From the NCBI RefSeq assembly GCF_000718515.1, contig NZ_JNZS01000027.1, positions 57,084 to 121,083 of the forward strand: 64,000 bases of DNA. The letters run 5' to 3'. Origin of the DNA: Micromonospora parva. Its GTDB lineage: Bacteria > Actinomycetota > Actinomycetes > Mycobacteriales > Micromonosporaceae. The notes beneath the pieces are model-generated. The model was not told where the DNA came from, made no database searches, and saw only the letters and a program-made list of their open reading frames with translations. Positions within the stretch are counted from its first letter, which is position 1. Every line of letters starts with the position of its first letter. This document shows positions 1-7,876 of this stretch, piece by piece. The position numbers were made by a program, and so were the translations under genes.

Positions 1-532
1 GGACCTGCTGGCGCAACCGTCCGAGAAGGTGGCCCCGCCACTGGGAGAGGTTGACGATGCGCGGGGCCAAACCGCCGGGGTGCAGGGTGAGCCGCAGGAC
101 GTTGACCGGTGGGACCAGGAGGCGGGGGTCGACGCCGGCGGTGAACAGCGCGACGGCGGGGTTGGCCTCGACGAGGTGCCACTGTCGGTCGACGAGCACC
201 GCGGGGTACGGGCCGTGTCCGTCGAGGATCTGCCGTACGGCTGCCCGCAGCGGGGCCAGTTCCGGGTCGGCCAGCTGGTGGCTGGGGTAGGCGGGGGCGT
301 ATCCGGCGGCGAGCAGCATGGTGTTGCGCTCAGCCAGCGGAATGTCGAGCTGCTCCGCCAGCCGCAGGATCAGGTCGGGGCTCGGTCGGGATCGCCCGGT
401 CTCCACGAAGCTCAGATGCCGGGCCGACACCCCCGCCTCGATCGACAGGTCGAGCTGACTCATTCCACGAGTTCGACGCCACTCGCGCAGGAGGTCCCCC
501 AGCGGTCGCTCCGGTCGGGCCACTGTCGTCAC
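1..532 (-). CDS. XRE-family regulator with MmyB-like ligand domain (C-terminus cut off)
   Basis: Reading the minus strand from a GTG at 532 gives an open frame that runs off the left edge of the window, so the protein is incomplete (about 177 residues visible). The N-terminus carries a helix-turn-helix (LREWRRTRGMSQLDLSIEAG, then VSARHLSFVETGRSRPS), the classic XRE pattern. It is followed by ILRLAEQLDIPLAERNTMLLAAGYAP and LDGHGPYPAVLVDRQWHLVEANPAV, which are hallmarks of the MmyB-like regulator family, whose C-terminal domain is thought to bind a small ligand. A second GTG at 523 is an alternative start. It is divergent from the DUF1330 gene at 659 and may regulate it, which is inference from layout only. 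The same family reappears at 61889. Confidence 0.85.
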   Translation of the reverse strand, partial: MTTVARPERPLGDLLREWRRTRGMSQLDLSIEAGVSARHLSFVETGRSRPSPDLILRLAEQLDIPLAERNTMLLAAGYAPAYPSHQLADPELAPLRAAVRQILDGHGPYPAVLVDRQWHLVEANPAVALFTAGVDPRLLVPPVNVLRLTLHPGGLAPRIVNLSQWRGHLLGRLRQQV

Positions 533-658
533 ACCCTGACCGTAGTGACCTCACCTGTGTGCGCCGCTTTACCTGCGACGTAATCGACAGCGCGTACCGG
601 CGCGCGCGACCATCTCCTGGGATGCGGGGAACCACCCGACCGAAACGAACGGAGAGTC

Positions 659-1003
659 ATGACCGCGTACGCGCTTGCTCATCTGCGTAAGGCACCCATG
701 CATGCCGAGGTGCTGGAATACCTGGAGCGCATCCAGGCCACCCTCCTGCCCTTCGATGGCCGGTTCATCGTCCACGGTGGGCCCATCGAGGTGCTGGAGG
801 GCGACTGGTCGGGCGATCTGGTCGTCGTCGAGTTTCCGGACCTGATCCGGGCACGCTCCTGGTACCAGTCCAGCGCGTACCAGGAGATCAAGCCCTTGCG
901 GACGAGGCACCTCGCGGGCGAGCTGGTCCTCGTCGAGGGGGTGGAGGCCGACCACGACTCGTCGAAGATGGCCGCCGCGATCCGCCGGGCCGGTGGTCAC
1001 TGA
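659..1003 (+). CDS. DUF1330 family protein
   Basis: This 114-residue protein matches the DUF1330 fold (ferredoxin-like, dimeric alpha/beta barrel type). It begins TAYALAHLRKAP, then has FDGRFIVHGGPIEVLEGDW and LVVVEFPDLIRARSWYQSSAYQEIKPLR, the conserved core of the family. Length is slightly over the usual 95-100 residues because of a short C-terminal tail. The ATG is preceded by GGAGAG at good spacing. DUF1330 proteins have no firmly established reaction, so none is proposed. The divergent neighbour is an MmyB-type XRE regulator, an arrangement in which the regulator commonly controls a single small enzyme gene. Confidence 0.85.
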   Translation: MTAYALAHLRKAPMHAEVLEYLERIQATLLPFDGRFIVHGGPIEVLEGDWSGDLVVVEFPDLIRARSWYQSSAYQEIKPLRTRHLAGELVLVEGVEADHDSSKMAAAIRRAGGH

Positions 1004-1011
1004 CGTCGGGG

Positions 1012-1785
1012 TCAGGACCTCGGCAGGGTGAGCACCTCGACGCCGTCGTCGGTGATGGCGATGGTGTGCTCGCTGTGCGCGGTCCGGCAGCCGGTGGCGC
1101 TGCGCAGGGTCCAGCCGTCGGGGTCGGTGACGAGCGTGGCGGTGTCGGCCATGACCCATGGCTCCAGCGCCAGCAGCAGCCCCGGACGCAGCCGGTATCC
1201 GCGCCCGGGGCGCCCGGTGTTGGAGATGTGGGGGTCCTGGTGCATCGTCGACCCGACGCCGTGGCCGCCGAACTCGGTGTTGATCGAGTATCCCGCCGCG
1301 CCGAGGACAGAGCCGATGGCGTACGAGATGTCACCGATGCGTACGCCGGGGCCGGCGGCGGCGATCCCGGCTTGCAACGCGCGTTCGGTCGCGTCGATCA
1401 GCGCGACGCTCTCCGGGGGCCGGACGTCGCCGACGATGAAGCTGATGGCCGAATCCGTGACAACTCCCCCCAGTGAGACGGCGAGGTCGAGCGAGAGCAG
1501 GTCGCCGTCGGCGAGCGGGTAGTCGTGCGGCAGCCCGTGCAACACCGCGTCGTTGACCGACGTGCAGATGTAGTGGCCGAACGGGCCGCGCCCGAAGGAC
1601 GGCTCGTAGTCGACGTAGCAGGACTGCGCCCCGGCTTCGGTGATCATGGCCTGGGCCCACCGGTCGATGTCCAGCAGGTTGGTGCCGACCACGCAGCGGC
1701 TCTTCAGTGTCTGAAGGATGCCGGCGACCAGCGCGCCGGTCTCCTTCGCGCGCAGCACGTCGGCGGGGCTCAGGATCTCGATCAT
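1012..1785 (-). CDS. map: Type I methionine aminopeptidase
   Basis: A 257-residue cytoplasmic enzyme that removes the initiator methionine from nascent proteins using two divalent metal ions. The five expected metal ligands are visible: Asp100 and Asp111 (DLAVSLGGVVTDSA), His175 (GGHGVGSTMHQ), Glu208 (LEPW) and Glu239 (HSEHTIAI). The ATG at 1785 is chosen because a GGAAGG Shine-Dalgarno lies just upstream; a TTG at 1806 would give a longer, poorly supported N-terminus. It is unlikely to be the housekeeping copy next to secY/infA, as no ribosomal genes are near; it is more likely a paralog. It is divergent from a small XRE regulator with direct repeats in between, suggesting dedicated control. 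Confidence 0.93.
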   Translation of the reverse strand: MIEILSPADVLRAKETGALVAGILQTLKSRCVVGTNLLDIDRWAQAMITEAGAQSCYVDYEPSFGRGPFGHYICTSVNDAVLHGLPHDYPLADGDLLSLDLAVSLGGVVTDSAISFIVGDVRPPESVALIDATERALQAGIAAAGPGVRIGDISYAIGSVLGAAGYSINTEFGGHGVGSTMHQDPHISNTGRPGRGYRLRPGLLLALEPWVMADTATLVTDPDGWTLRSATGCRTAHSEHTIAITDDGVEVLTLPRS

Positions 1786-1810
1786 GCAACGCCTTCCACG
1801 AACCAATAAG

Positions 1811-1832
1811 TATCCCGGCCATATTATCCCGG
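1811..1832. promoter_or_regulatory. Direct-repeat operator candidate between map and xre
   Basis: Two identical octamers TATCCCGG lie at 1811-1818 and 1825-1832, 14 bp apart, in the 62-bp gap between the divergent map gene and the small XRE regulator gene. The gap is also the most AT-rich stretch nearby. The placement fits an autoregulatory site for the XRE protein, which is an inference. Confidence 0.45.
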
Positions 1833-1847
1833 TACTAGAATCGGAGC

Positions 1848-2150
1848 ATGGTCAGGTTGCCACTCACTCCCGCGGAGGTCGAACGCGGACAGCGCCTCGG
1901 CGCCCTGCTGCGTCGCGCCCGCGGAGAGCGTTCGATGCTCCTCACCGCGCTCGACGCGGGCGTCTCGCCGGAGACCCTTCGAAAGATCGAGTCCGGCCGG
2001 ATAGCCACCCCCGCCTTCCCGACCATCGCGGCGATCGCCGACGTGCTCGGCCTCTCCCTCGACGCCGTCTGGTCGGAGATCAACACGTCGGACGCCGCCG
2101 CCAACCTCCCCCGACCGGCACACGTCGCTGGCGAGCGACTGGCCTCGTAG
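1848..2150 (+). CDS. Small XRE-family transcriptional regulator
   Basis: A 100-residue protein that is essentially one helix-turn-helix domain. Residues 13-70 contain RGQRLGALLRRARGERSMLL, VSPETLRKIESGRIATPAF and IAAIADVLGLSLDAVWSEI, the five-helix Cro/C1 fold with its recognition helix. No ligand-binding domain is present; the last 25 residues look disordered. Divergent transcription from the aminopeptidase gene and two TATCCCGG repeats between them suggest it represses both itself and map. The ATG start has a weak GGAG just upstream. Confidence 0.87.
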   Translation: MVRLPLTPAEVERGQRLGALLRRARGERSMLLTALDAGVSPETLRKIESGRIATPAFPTIAAIADVLGLSLDAVWSEINTSDAAANLPRPAHVAGERLAS

Positions 2151-2200
2151 TCTCGGCCCCACCTCAACGGGACGGGTCGACCGGTGACCGACCACACGGC

Positions 2201-2233
2201 GCTGGTCCCGGTCGATGACCGACCGGGACCAGC
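2201..2233. terminator. Bidirectional hairpin terminator
   Basis: A perfect 13-bp inverted repeat (arms 2201-2213 and 2221-2233, loop of 7 nt) lies between the convergent XRE gene (ends 2150) and the beta-propeller gene (ends 2245). There is no U-tract, as is common in actinomycetes. Confidence 0.7.
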
Positions 2234-2244
2234 GGGTGGTGCGC

Positions 2245-3417
2245 TCAGGAGGCGGCGATGCCCTCCATGCCGATGCCGTCGGCGAACTTCGGCAGGCCCT
2301 CCACTGTGGTGACGAGTGTCAGCGACCCGTCCTTGCCCACCTCGTAGCCCTGCACGTTGCCGGCGACGGCGTTCTGCACGTACAGGAAGCCGTCGCTGGT
2401 GGTCATGTCGATCGACCCGCCGCCGGTGTCGGCGGCGACGCCCTTGACGAGTTCGAGCTTGCCGTGGTCGTTGACCCGGTAGGAGCTGATGGTGGAGGTG
2501 CCGGCGTTGGCGGCGAAGAAGTAGTCGCCGACGCGCTGGATCCAGCACGTCGCCTGCTGACCGTTGGGCACCGACGGCCCGATCTGGTCGAGCGCCCCGT
2601 CGTCCTCCAGCTCGAACCGGCTCACCGCGTTCGCGCCGGACTCGGTGACCAGCAGCGTGTCGTCGGTGTCGAAGGTGAAGCCGAACGGGGTGTTGCCCGC
2701 GTCGCTGATGACCGGGGTGCGCGACAGGTTGCCGTGGCGTCCGATCTCGTAGCTGAACATGACGTTGGCGGCCTTGGTCGACACCAACACGAACTCGCTG
2801 TCCGGGTCGATCTTGACCTGGGCCGGGGCGGTGCCGAACGCGGGCGGGTTGCCGTTGTGCAACCCGAGTGACCGGTTGGCGTCCTCGATCCGGGACAGCC
2901 GACCCTTGTGCAGCTCGAAGCCCTGCACCGAGCCCTCGCCACCGGCGTTGAGGACGTAGACGAGGTCGCCACGGGCCGCGACGCTGACCGGCAGCAGGCC
3001 ACCGGACCAGATGACCTGGAGCTTGTGCAGCCTGGTGCCCTCGACGCGGAAGACAGTGACGGTGTTGCTGCCGGCGTTGACGGCGAACAGCAGCCCCTTG
3101 TGATAGGTCAGGGAACCCTGCGAGGCCAGCGCGTCGAGCGGCGCGCCGATGGTGAAGCCACCCAGCCCGCCCGTCTCGTACTCACCCGCCTTGGTGAGAC
3201 GGCCGTCCTCGTCGCGGTCGTACACCTTGATGGTGTTGCCCTCGGCCTTGTTGGTCTGGACGAAGACCGCGCCCTCGTCGCCGTGGTGGTGATCACCCCC
3301 CTTGCGGTCGTCGTGGTACCCAGGGCCACCGCCATCGGCGAGGGCGGTCCCGGGGATCGATCCGATGCTGGTCAGACCTGCCAGGAGGGCTGCCGCGAGT
3401 GCGACACTGCGCTTCAT
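2245..3417 (-). CDS. Secreted lactonase-family beta-propeller protein
   Basis: A 390-residue protein with a Sec signal peptide (KRSVALAAALLAGLTSIGSIPGTALA) followed by a His/Asp-rich linker (DDRKGGDHHHGDEG). It then has repeated propeller blades such as GAVFVQTNKAEGNTIKVYDRD, LLFAVNAGSNTVTVFRVEG and FFAANAGTSTISSYRVNDHG. The spacing and the N-A-G-S/T-N-T-V/I motif fit the seven-bladed 3-carboxymuconate lactonase/YVTN propeller family. Most secreted actinobacterial members have no known substrate, so lactonase activity should not be assumed. The start at 3417 is preceded by GAGGAG; an upstream ATG would add six residues ahead of the signal peptide. The 188-bp leader is AT-rich for this genome and holds a CTTTCGAAAG palindrome at 3464-3473. 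Confidence 0.85.
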   Translation of the reverse strand: MKRSVALAAALLAGLTSIGSIPGTALADGGGPGYHDDRKGGDHHHGDEGAVFVQTNKAEGNTIKVYDRDEDGRLTKAGEYETGGLGGFTIGAPLDALASQGSLTYHKGLLFAVNAGSNTVTVFRVEGTRLHKLQVIWSGGLLPVSVAARGDLVYVLNAGGEGSVQGFELHKGRLSRIEDANRSLGLHNGNPPAFGTAPAQVKIDPDSEFVLVSTKAANVMFSYEIGRHGNLSRTPVISDAGNTPFGFTFDTDDTLLVTESGANAVSRFELEDDGALDQIGPSVPNGQQATCWIQRVGDYFFAANAGTSTISSYRVNDHGKLELVKGVAADTGGGSIDMTTSDGFLYVQNAVAGNVQGYEVGKDGSLTLVTTVEGLPKFADGIGMEGIAAS

Positions 3418-3605
3418 CACTGACTCCTCATGCATCCGAAGGGAGGAATACGAGTTTTCCTCTCTTTCGAAAGTTATCGGACCAGCTATCGCAGATCGCC
3501 ATACTTACCCTAAAGCGGTAATTTCGTGCCGTTCCATGGAATGACCAGACGCACCCACCGGGGGTCAGCTACCCCGCCGCGACCTACGCCCGCTGAGGCC
3601 GACGC

Positions 3606-4355
3606 TCAGCTGGCGTCAGGCCACCACGGTTCCAGGACGGCCGGGTCGGCGACGTACTCCCGCACCGGCGTCCGCTGCTCCGCAGGCAGGGGCAGCGCGC
3701 GGAGGCGCTCGCCCCACTCCGGCACCCGATCGTCCTTGTCCAACACGGTCGCCAGTTCGATCAGGGCGGCCAGCGCCATCGCCTGCTCGACCACCGGCGC
3801 GTCCTCCGCGCGGCGGCGCATCCCCGAGTCGAGCGCCCGGTAGGCCGCCTGATCGTCCAGCTTGAACTCGCGCAGGATCCGCGCGTTGTCGAGCACCCGG
3901 GCCAACCCCGCAAGCTCCTTCGAACCGCCGTACTCCACGTCCTTCGGCTCATCCCGCTGGATGAAGGTGATGGTGTTGCCCGACGGGTCGACGATGCTGA
4001 ACCGCGACGCTCCGGCCCGGTAACGGGTCATCCGCGGCAGGCCCTTGACCAGCACCTTGCCGTAGCTGCGGCGCATCGCCTCGGTGAACACCTCGTGGTA
4101 CGCGGCGACCGCGTCCACCAACACCAGGCAGCCGCCGGAGTGCTCTCTCGCCGGGTCGAGATCCTTCGGCGCCGGCCCGTAGTGCAGGTCGAAGCCGCTC
4201 CACCGAAACGCCAGGTACACGTACGGCCTGGTCTGCTCGTAGGTCACCTCGAACCCGAGCGCCCGCCAGAACGCCAGTGTCTGCTCCGGGTCGGCACAGT
4301 GCAGCAGCGGCACTGCGGTCTCGTTCGGTTGGACACGGTCCGCATTGGTGGTCAT
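3606..4355 (-). CDS. VOC (glyoxalase/bleomycin-resistance fold) protein with C-terminal helical extension
   Basis: The first 130 residues form a vicinal-oxygen-chelate module: AVPLLHCADPEQTLAFWRALGFEV, YVYLAFRWSGFDLHYGP, GGCLVLVDAVAAYHEVF, SRFSIVDPSGNTITFIQRD. This matches Ble-like proteins that sequester antibiotics or catalyse metal-dependent isomerisations. Residues 145-249 are an alpha-helical extension (LARVLDNARILREFKLDDQA and following) that typical 120-140 residue VOC proteins lack; its role is unknown. The start at 4355 gives TTNADRVQPNETAVP; longer forms extend into the divergent promoter region. It is divergent from the membrane-protein operon at 4522. Confidence 0.82.
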   Translation of the reverse strand: MTTNADRVQPNETAVPLLHCADPEQTLAFWRALGFEVTYEQTRPYVYLAFRWSGFDLHYGPAPKDLDPAREHSGGCLVLVDAVAAYHEVFTEAMRRSYGKVLVKGLPRMTRYRAGASRFSIVDPSGNTITFIQRDEPKDVEYGGSKELAGLARVLDNARILREFKLDDQAAYRALDSGMRRRAEDAPVVEQAMALAALIELATVLDKDDRVPEWGERLRALPLPAEQRTPVREYVADPAVLEPWWPDAS

Positions 4356-4521
4356 GGTCGCTCCCCGTCCGGTCGACAGGCCGGCCATTGTGCCAGCACC
4401 GTCGGACGGCTTCGACGGGTTTCGTCTCCTACCCGGGGAGGAGACGGGCTCCGACCACCGGCCGCGACCAGGGCTCGGGGTCGGACGCGACCGGCGGGCG
4501 CGGCCACGAACATCTACAGGC

Positions 4522-5445
4522 ATGACAACCCTGCTGCGCCGGGCGACGCACTGGAATCGCCCAATGATGGTCTTCGTCTCCGCGATGGCGGTGCTCGCCG
4601 TCGTCGCGGCGGTCGGCATCCTTGTCGACCCGCGCGTCCTCACCGGAGCGCCGATCTGGCTCAAGCCGTTCAAGTTCGCGGTGTCCTTCGTGCTGTACGG
4701 CGCGACGCTCGCCTGGATGCTCTCCCTGCTGCCGCGTCGCAGCCGGGCCGCCGAGTGGGCCTTCACTGTCATCGTCGCGATGGCGGTGATCGAGATGCTG
4801 GTGATCGTCGGTCAGGTGGTACGCGGGCAGACCAGCCACTTCAACGACACCACTCCCCTGAACACCGCGCTGTTCGCGGCGATGGGCGCGGCGATCATGG
4901 TGCTCTTCCTCGCGCACCTCGTGGTCGGCATCGTGGTGCTGATCCGGCGGATCCCGGACCGGGCGGCTCTGACGGCCGTCGGGTGGGGGCTCGGCCTGTC
5001 CCTGCTGGGCATGCTCGCGGCGGTACCGATGGCGCTGCCCATGCAGGACCCGGGGATCGAGGGGATCGGCGGGGCGCACAGCGTCGGCGTGCTCGACGGC
5101 GGGCCGGGGTTGCCGATCGTCGGCTGGAGCACCACCGGCGGTGACCTGCGGATCGGGCACTTCGTGGGGCTGCACGCGCTGCAGGCGTTGCCGATCCTGG
5201 CGATCCTGCTGAGCCGGTTCGCCACCCGGTTGGACGAGCGCACCCGCGCCCGGCTGCTGGTCGTCGCGGGCGGCGCGTACGGCGTACTCACTGTGTTGTT
5301 GACCTGGCAGGCCCTGCGCGGACAGCCGCTGTTGCGCCCGGACGCCGCCACCCTCGTGGCGGTCGCGGCCCTGGTGGTCGCGACGGCGACCGCGACTGGC
5401 CTGGTGCTGGCCCGCCGCCGCCCTGATGTGGCGCTGGCCGCATGA
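4522..5445 (+). CDS. Multi-pass membrane protein of unknown function
   Basis: A 307-residue hydrophobic protein with about eight predicted transmembrane segments, for example PMMVFVSAMAVLAVVAAVGI, FAVSFVLYGATLAWMLSLLP, WAFTVIVAMAVIEMLVIVGQ and IMVLFLAHLVVGIVVLI. A central soluble loop reads MQDPGIEGIGGAHSVGVLDGGPG. The ATG at 4522 (TTLLRRATHWNRP) is chosen because the membrane topology begins there; upstream in-frame codons are proline/arginine-rich and non-conserved in style. It overlaps the next gene by 4 bp (ATGA), so the two are translationally coupled. I do not recognise the family. Confidence 0.8.
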   Translation: MTTLLRRATHWNRPMMVFVSAMAVLAVVAAVGILVDPRVLTGAPIWLKPFKFAVSFVLYGATLAWMLSLLPRRSRAAEWAFTVIVAMAVIEMLVIVGQVVRGQTSHFNDTTPLNTALFAAMGAAIMVLFLAHLVVGIVVLIRRIPDRAALTAVGWGLGLSLLGMLAAVPMALPMQDPGIEGIGGAHSVGVLDGGPGLPIVGWSTTGGDLRIGHFVGLHALQALPILAILLSRFATRLDERTRARLLVVAGGAYGVLTVLLTWQALRGQPLLRPDAATLVAVAALVVATATATGLVLARRRPDVALAA

Positions 5446-5894
5446 CCGCGACGCTGTTCGCCCTGACCTTCGCGGTGGCCGCGCCGTTCTGGGCGCTGAT
5501 GATCCTGCTGCCCCGCTGGTCGTGGACCGCCCGGATCATCGCCTCGCCGCTGATCGTGCTGCCGGTCGTGCTGATCTACGCGCTGCTGGTCCTTCCGGCG
5601 TTCGGTGACGTGCTGCCGGCCGTGGCGTCGCCGACCCTGACCGGGGTGCGCGACCTGCTCGGCACCTCCGACGGGGCGGCGGCGGGCTGGGCGCACATGA
5701 TCGCGTTCGATCTGTTCGTCGGGCGGTGGGCGTGGTTGGACAGCAGGGAACGGGGGGTGCCGGCGCTGGTGATGGCTCCGGTGCTGCTGCTGACCATCCT
5801 GCTCGGACCGCTCGGCCTGGCCGCCTACCTCGCGGTCCGGACCCGGTGGCGGCGGCCGGCGACCGCCGCCACCGGCCCGCAGCGCCTAGGCTGA
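5442..5894 (+). CDS. ABA4-like membrane protein (DUF4281)
   Basis: A 150-residue protein with four transmembrane segments. The sequence LLGTSDGAAAGWAHMIAFDLFVGRWAWLDSRERG is the signature of the ABA4-like/DUF4281 family, named for the plant neoxanthin-synthesis protein ABA4. Bacterial members have no defined reaction. It starts on the ATGA overlap with the preceding membrane gene and ends 5 bp before the histidine kinase, so all four genes from 4522 to 7764 probably form one transcript. The pair of membrane proteins may be the sensory input or output of the kinase, which is an inference. Confidence 0.85.
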   Translation: MTATLFALTFAVAAPFWALMILLPRWSWTARIIASPLIVLPVVLIYALLVLPAFGDVLPAVASPTLTGVRDLLGTSDGAAAGWAHMIAFDLFVGRWAWLDSRERGVPALVMAPVLLLTILLGPLGLAAYLAVRTRWRRPATAATGPQRLG

Positions 5895-5899
5895 CCGTC

Positions 5900-7141
5900 G
5901 TGAGCTGGCTGGTGCGACTGTTCGACCTGCGGGACACACTCGTGCGGATGGTGCTGCTCGACCTCACCGGGTTGTGCTACCTGCTCGTCGTCCCGCACTC
6001 CACCAGCACGCCCACGACGGCACAGTGGGTCCTCGCGGTGCCAGCGTTCGCGATGGCGCTGGCGGCGCACCGTCGACCGGTTGTCAACATGGTGGCGCAG
6101 GCCGCCCTGCTGGCGGTCGCCATCAGCCTGATCGACGACTTCACCATCAACCAGGTCGGCGCCAGTTGGGCGTTGCTCGAGATGACCATGCGGGCGCGCG
6201 GCCCCCGGGCCATCTGGCTGGCCACCGCGCTGCTGGTGGTGGTCGACCTGACCGACTCGATCGGCGACCCGCCACGCCGGTTCGCCTCCGGGGTCGTCGG
6301 GCTCGCCGTGGAGGTCGGCGTGCCGGTGCTGCTCGGCCTGGTCATCCGCGCCAACCGGGAGCTGGGCCGGCAGGCCGTGGAACGGGCCCTGGCCGAGCAA
6401 CGCCAGCACGAGTCGGAGAGCCGCGCGGCCCGCGCCGACGAACGCAGCGCCATCGCCCGCGAGCTGCACGACGTCGTCGCGCATCACGTGGCGTCGATGG
6501 TCCTGCGGGTCGGCGTGGCCCGGCACGTGCTCACCGACCCGGACCCCCGGGTGGCCGAGGTGTTCGACGACGTGCACGGCACCGGCACCGCGGCCCTCGC
6601 GGAGCTGCGCCGGCTGGTCGCGGTGCTGCGCAACCCCGACGGGGTACGCGGCGACGCGGCGCTGACCGCCATCGAGCCCACCGCGCTGCCGGCGGCGCTC
6701 GGCGCGTCCATCGACCGGGCCCGCCAGGCCGGTATCACCGTGGAGGCCGACCTCGACCCGGCGATCGGTTCCCTCGACGCGGTGCGCGGCATGGCGGTGC
6801 TGCGACTGACCCAGGAGGCGCTGACCAACGTGGCCAAACACGCGGGAACGTCCGCGCTCGCGCACCTCGTGGTCGCCGTCCGGGACGGCGCGGTGCACTG
6901 GGAGGTCAGCGACAACGGCCGTGGTGGGGTGCCGGTGGGCGTGCCGGCCGGCGGTGGGCACGGCATCACCGGAATGCGCGAGCGGGTCGAGGTCCTCGGC
7001 GGCCGGCTGGAGGCCGGCCCGACGGAAACGGGGTGGCGGGTGCGGACCGTGCTCCCGGCCAACGCCACCGAGCCGTCGACCCGGTCGCTGCCCCGCGACC
7101 GTGCGGCGTCCGCCGGCTCCCCCGCACCGGAGCCGGCGTGA
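5900..7141 (+). CDS. NarL-type sensor histidine kinase
   Basis: A 413-residue kinase. The N-terminal 150 residues hold five or six membrane helices. A linker helix (ELGRQAVERALAEQRQHESE) leads to the HisKA_3 dimerisation box IARELHDVVAHHVASMVLRV with the phospho-acceptor His190. The HATPase domain follows with LTQEALTNVAKHAG (N-box), VSDNGRGG (G1) and GGGHGITGMRERVEVLGGRL (G2). The GTG at 5900 is chosen because the signal-anchor helices start at once (SWLVRLFDLRDTLVRMVLL). Its stop overlaps the response regulator start (GTGA). The stimulus is unknown; no large extracellular domain is present, so it may sense the membrane or the two co-encoded membrane proteins. Confidence 0.93.
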   Translation: MSWLVRLFDLRDTLVRMVLLDLTGLCYLLVVPHSTSTPTTAQWVLAVPAFAMALAAHRRPVVNMVAQAALLAVAISLIDDFTINQVGASWALLEMTMRARGPRAIWLATALLVVVDLTDSIGDPPRRFASGVVGLAVEVGVPVLLGLVIRANRELGRQAVERALAEQRQHESESRAARADERSAIARELHDVVAHHVASMVLRVGVARHVLTDPDPRVAEVFDDVHGTGTAALAELRRLVAVLRNPDGVRGDAALTAIEPTALPAALGASIDRARQAGITVEADLDPAIGSLDAVRGMAVLRLTQEALTNVAKHAGTSALAHLVVAVRDGAVHWEVSDNGRGGVPVGVPAGGGHGITGMRERVEVLGGRLEAGPTETGWRVRTVLPANATEPSTRSLPRDRAASAGSPAPEPA

Positions 7142-7764
7142 TCCGGGTGCTGCTGGTCGACGACCAGCACCTCATCCGGGCCGGGCTGCGCATGCTCTGC
7201 GACGCCCAACCCGACATCGAGGTCGTCGGGGAGGCCGACAACGGCCGCGAGGCGATTGCGCTGGCCGGGCGGCTCGTCCCCGACGTCGTCGTGATGGACC
7301 TGCGGATGCCCGGTGTCGACGGGATCACCGCGACCAGCCGGATCCTCGCCGACCGTCCCACCACCCGCATCCTGGTGCTGACCACGTTCGGCGACGACGA
7401 CCACCTGTACCCCGCGTTGACCGCCGGGGCGTGCGGGTTCCTGCTCAAGGACGCGCCCCCCATCGAGCTGCTGGACGGCATCCGCCGGGCCGCCGTCGGT
7501 GACAGCCCGTTCAGCCCGGAGGTGCTGCGTCGCCTCGTCCAGCGCGCGGTGCACGCCCGCCCCGACGCCCCACCGGTCCTGCCGGGTCTGACCGCCCGGG
7601 AACGCGACGTGCTCGACCTGGTCGCCGAGGGTCTGTCCAACACCGAGATCGCCGACCGGCTCCACATCGGCGTCACCACGGTCAAGACCCACATCACCAG
7701 CCTGATGGCCAAGACCGACAGCCCCAACCGGGTCCGTCTGGCGCTGTTCGCTCGCGGCGTCTGA
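7138..7764 (+). CDS. NarL/LuxR-family response regulator
   Basis: A 208-residue two-domain regulator, partner of the kinase that it overlaps by 4 bp. The receiver domain shows Asp8-Asp9, phospho-acceptor Asp54 (VVVMDLRMPGVDG), the conserved Thr (LVLTTFGDDD) and Lys (FLLKDAPP). The C-terminal LuxR DNA-binding domain reads LTARERDVLDLVAEGLSNTEIADRLHIGVTTVKTHITSLMAK, with the usual four helices. The GTG start at 7138 is fixed by the overlap. Targets are not evident; autoregulation of the 4522-7764 operon would be usual for this class. Confidence 0.95.
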   Translation: MIRVLLVDDQHLIRAGLRMLCDAQPDIEVVGEADNGREAIALAGRLVPDVVVMDLRMPGVDGITATSRILADRPTTRILVLTTFGDDDHLYPALTAGACGFLLKDAPPIELLDGIRRAAVGDSPFSPEVLRRLVQRAVHARPDAPPVLPGLTARERDVLDLVAEGLSNTEIADRLHIGVTTVKTHITSLMAKTDSPNRVRLALFARGV

Positions 7765-7791
7765 CGCGCGGAAGCCGTCCGCTCGCGCCTC

Positions 7792-7820
7792 TTGACGTGC
7801 CGCTGGGAGCGCTCCAAGAT
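7792..7820 (+). promoter_or_regulatory. Promoter with embedded CebR/LacI-like operator
   Basis: TTGACG (7792-7797) and CAAGAT (7815-7820) are separated by 17 bp, a good -35/-10 spacing. In the spacer and reaching into the -10 lies TGGGAGCGCTCCAA (7804-7817). This differs by one base from the TGGGAGCGCTCCCA operator known for CebR-type LacI repressors of cellulose/beta-glucoside genes in actinomycetes. It would drive the regulator gene starting at 7877. Confidence 0.45.
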
Positions 7821-7876
7821 CAGCTGGAGCGGAGCCGCACGAACGGCGGGCCGCCCGAGGCGGGTGTGGTGGTCTG

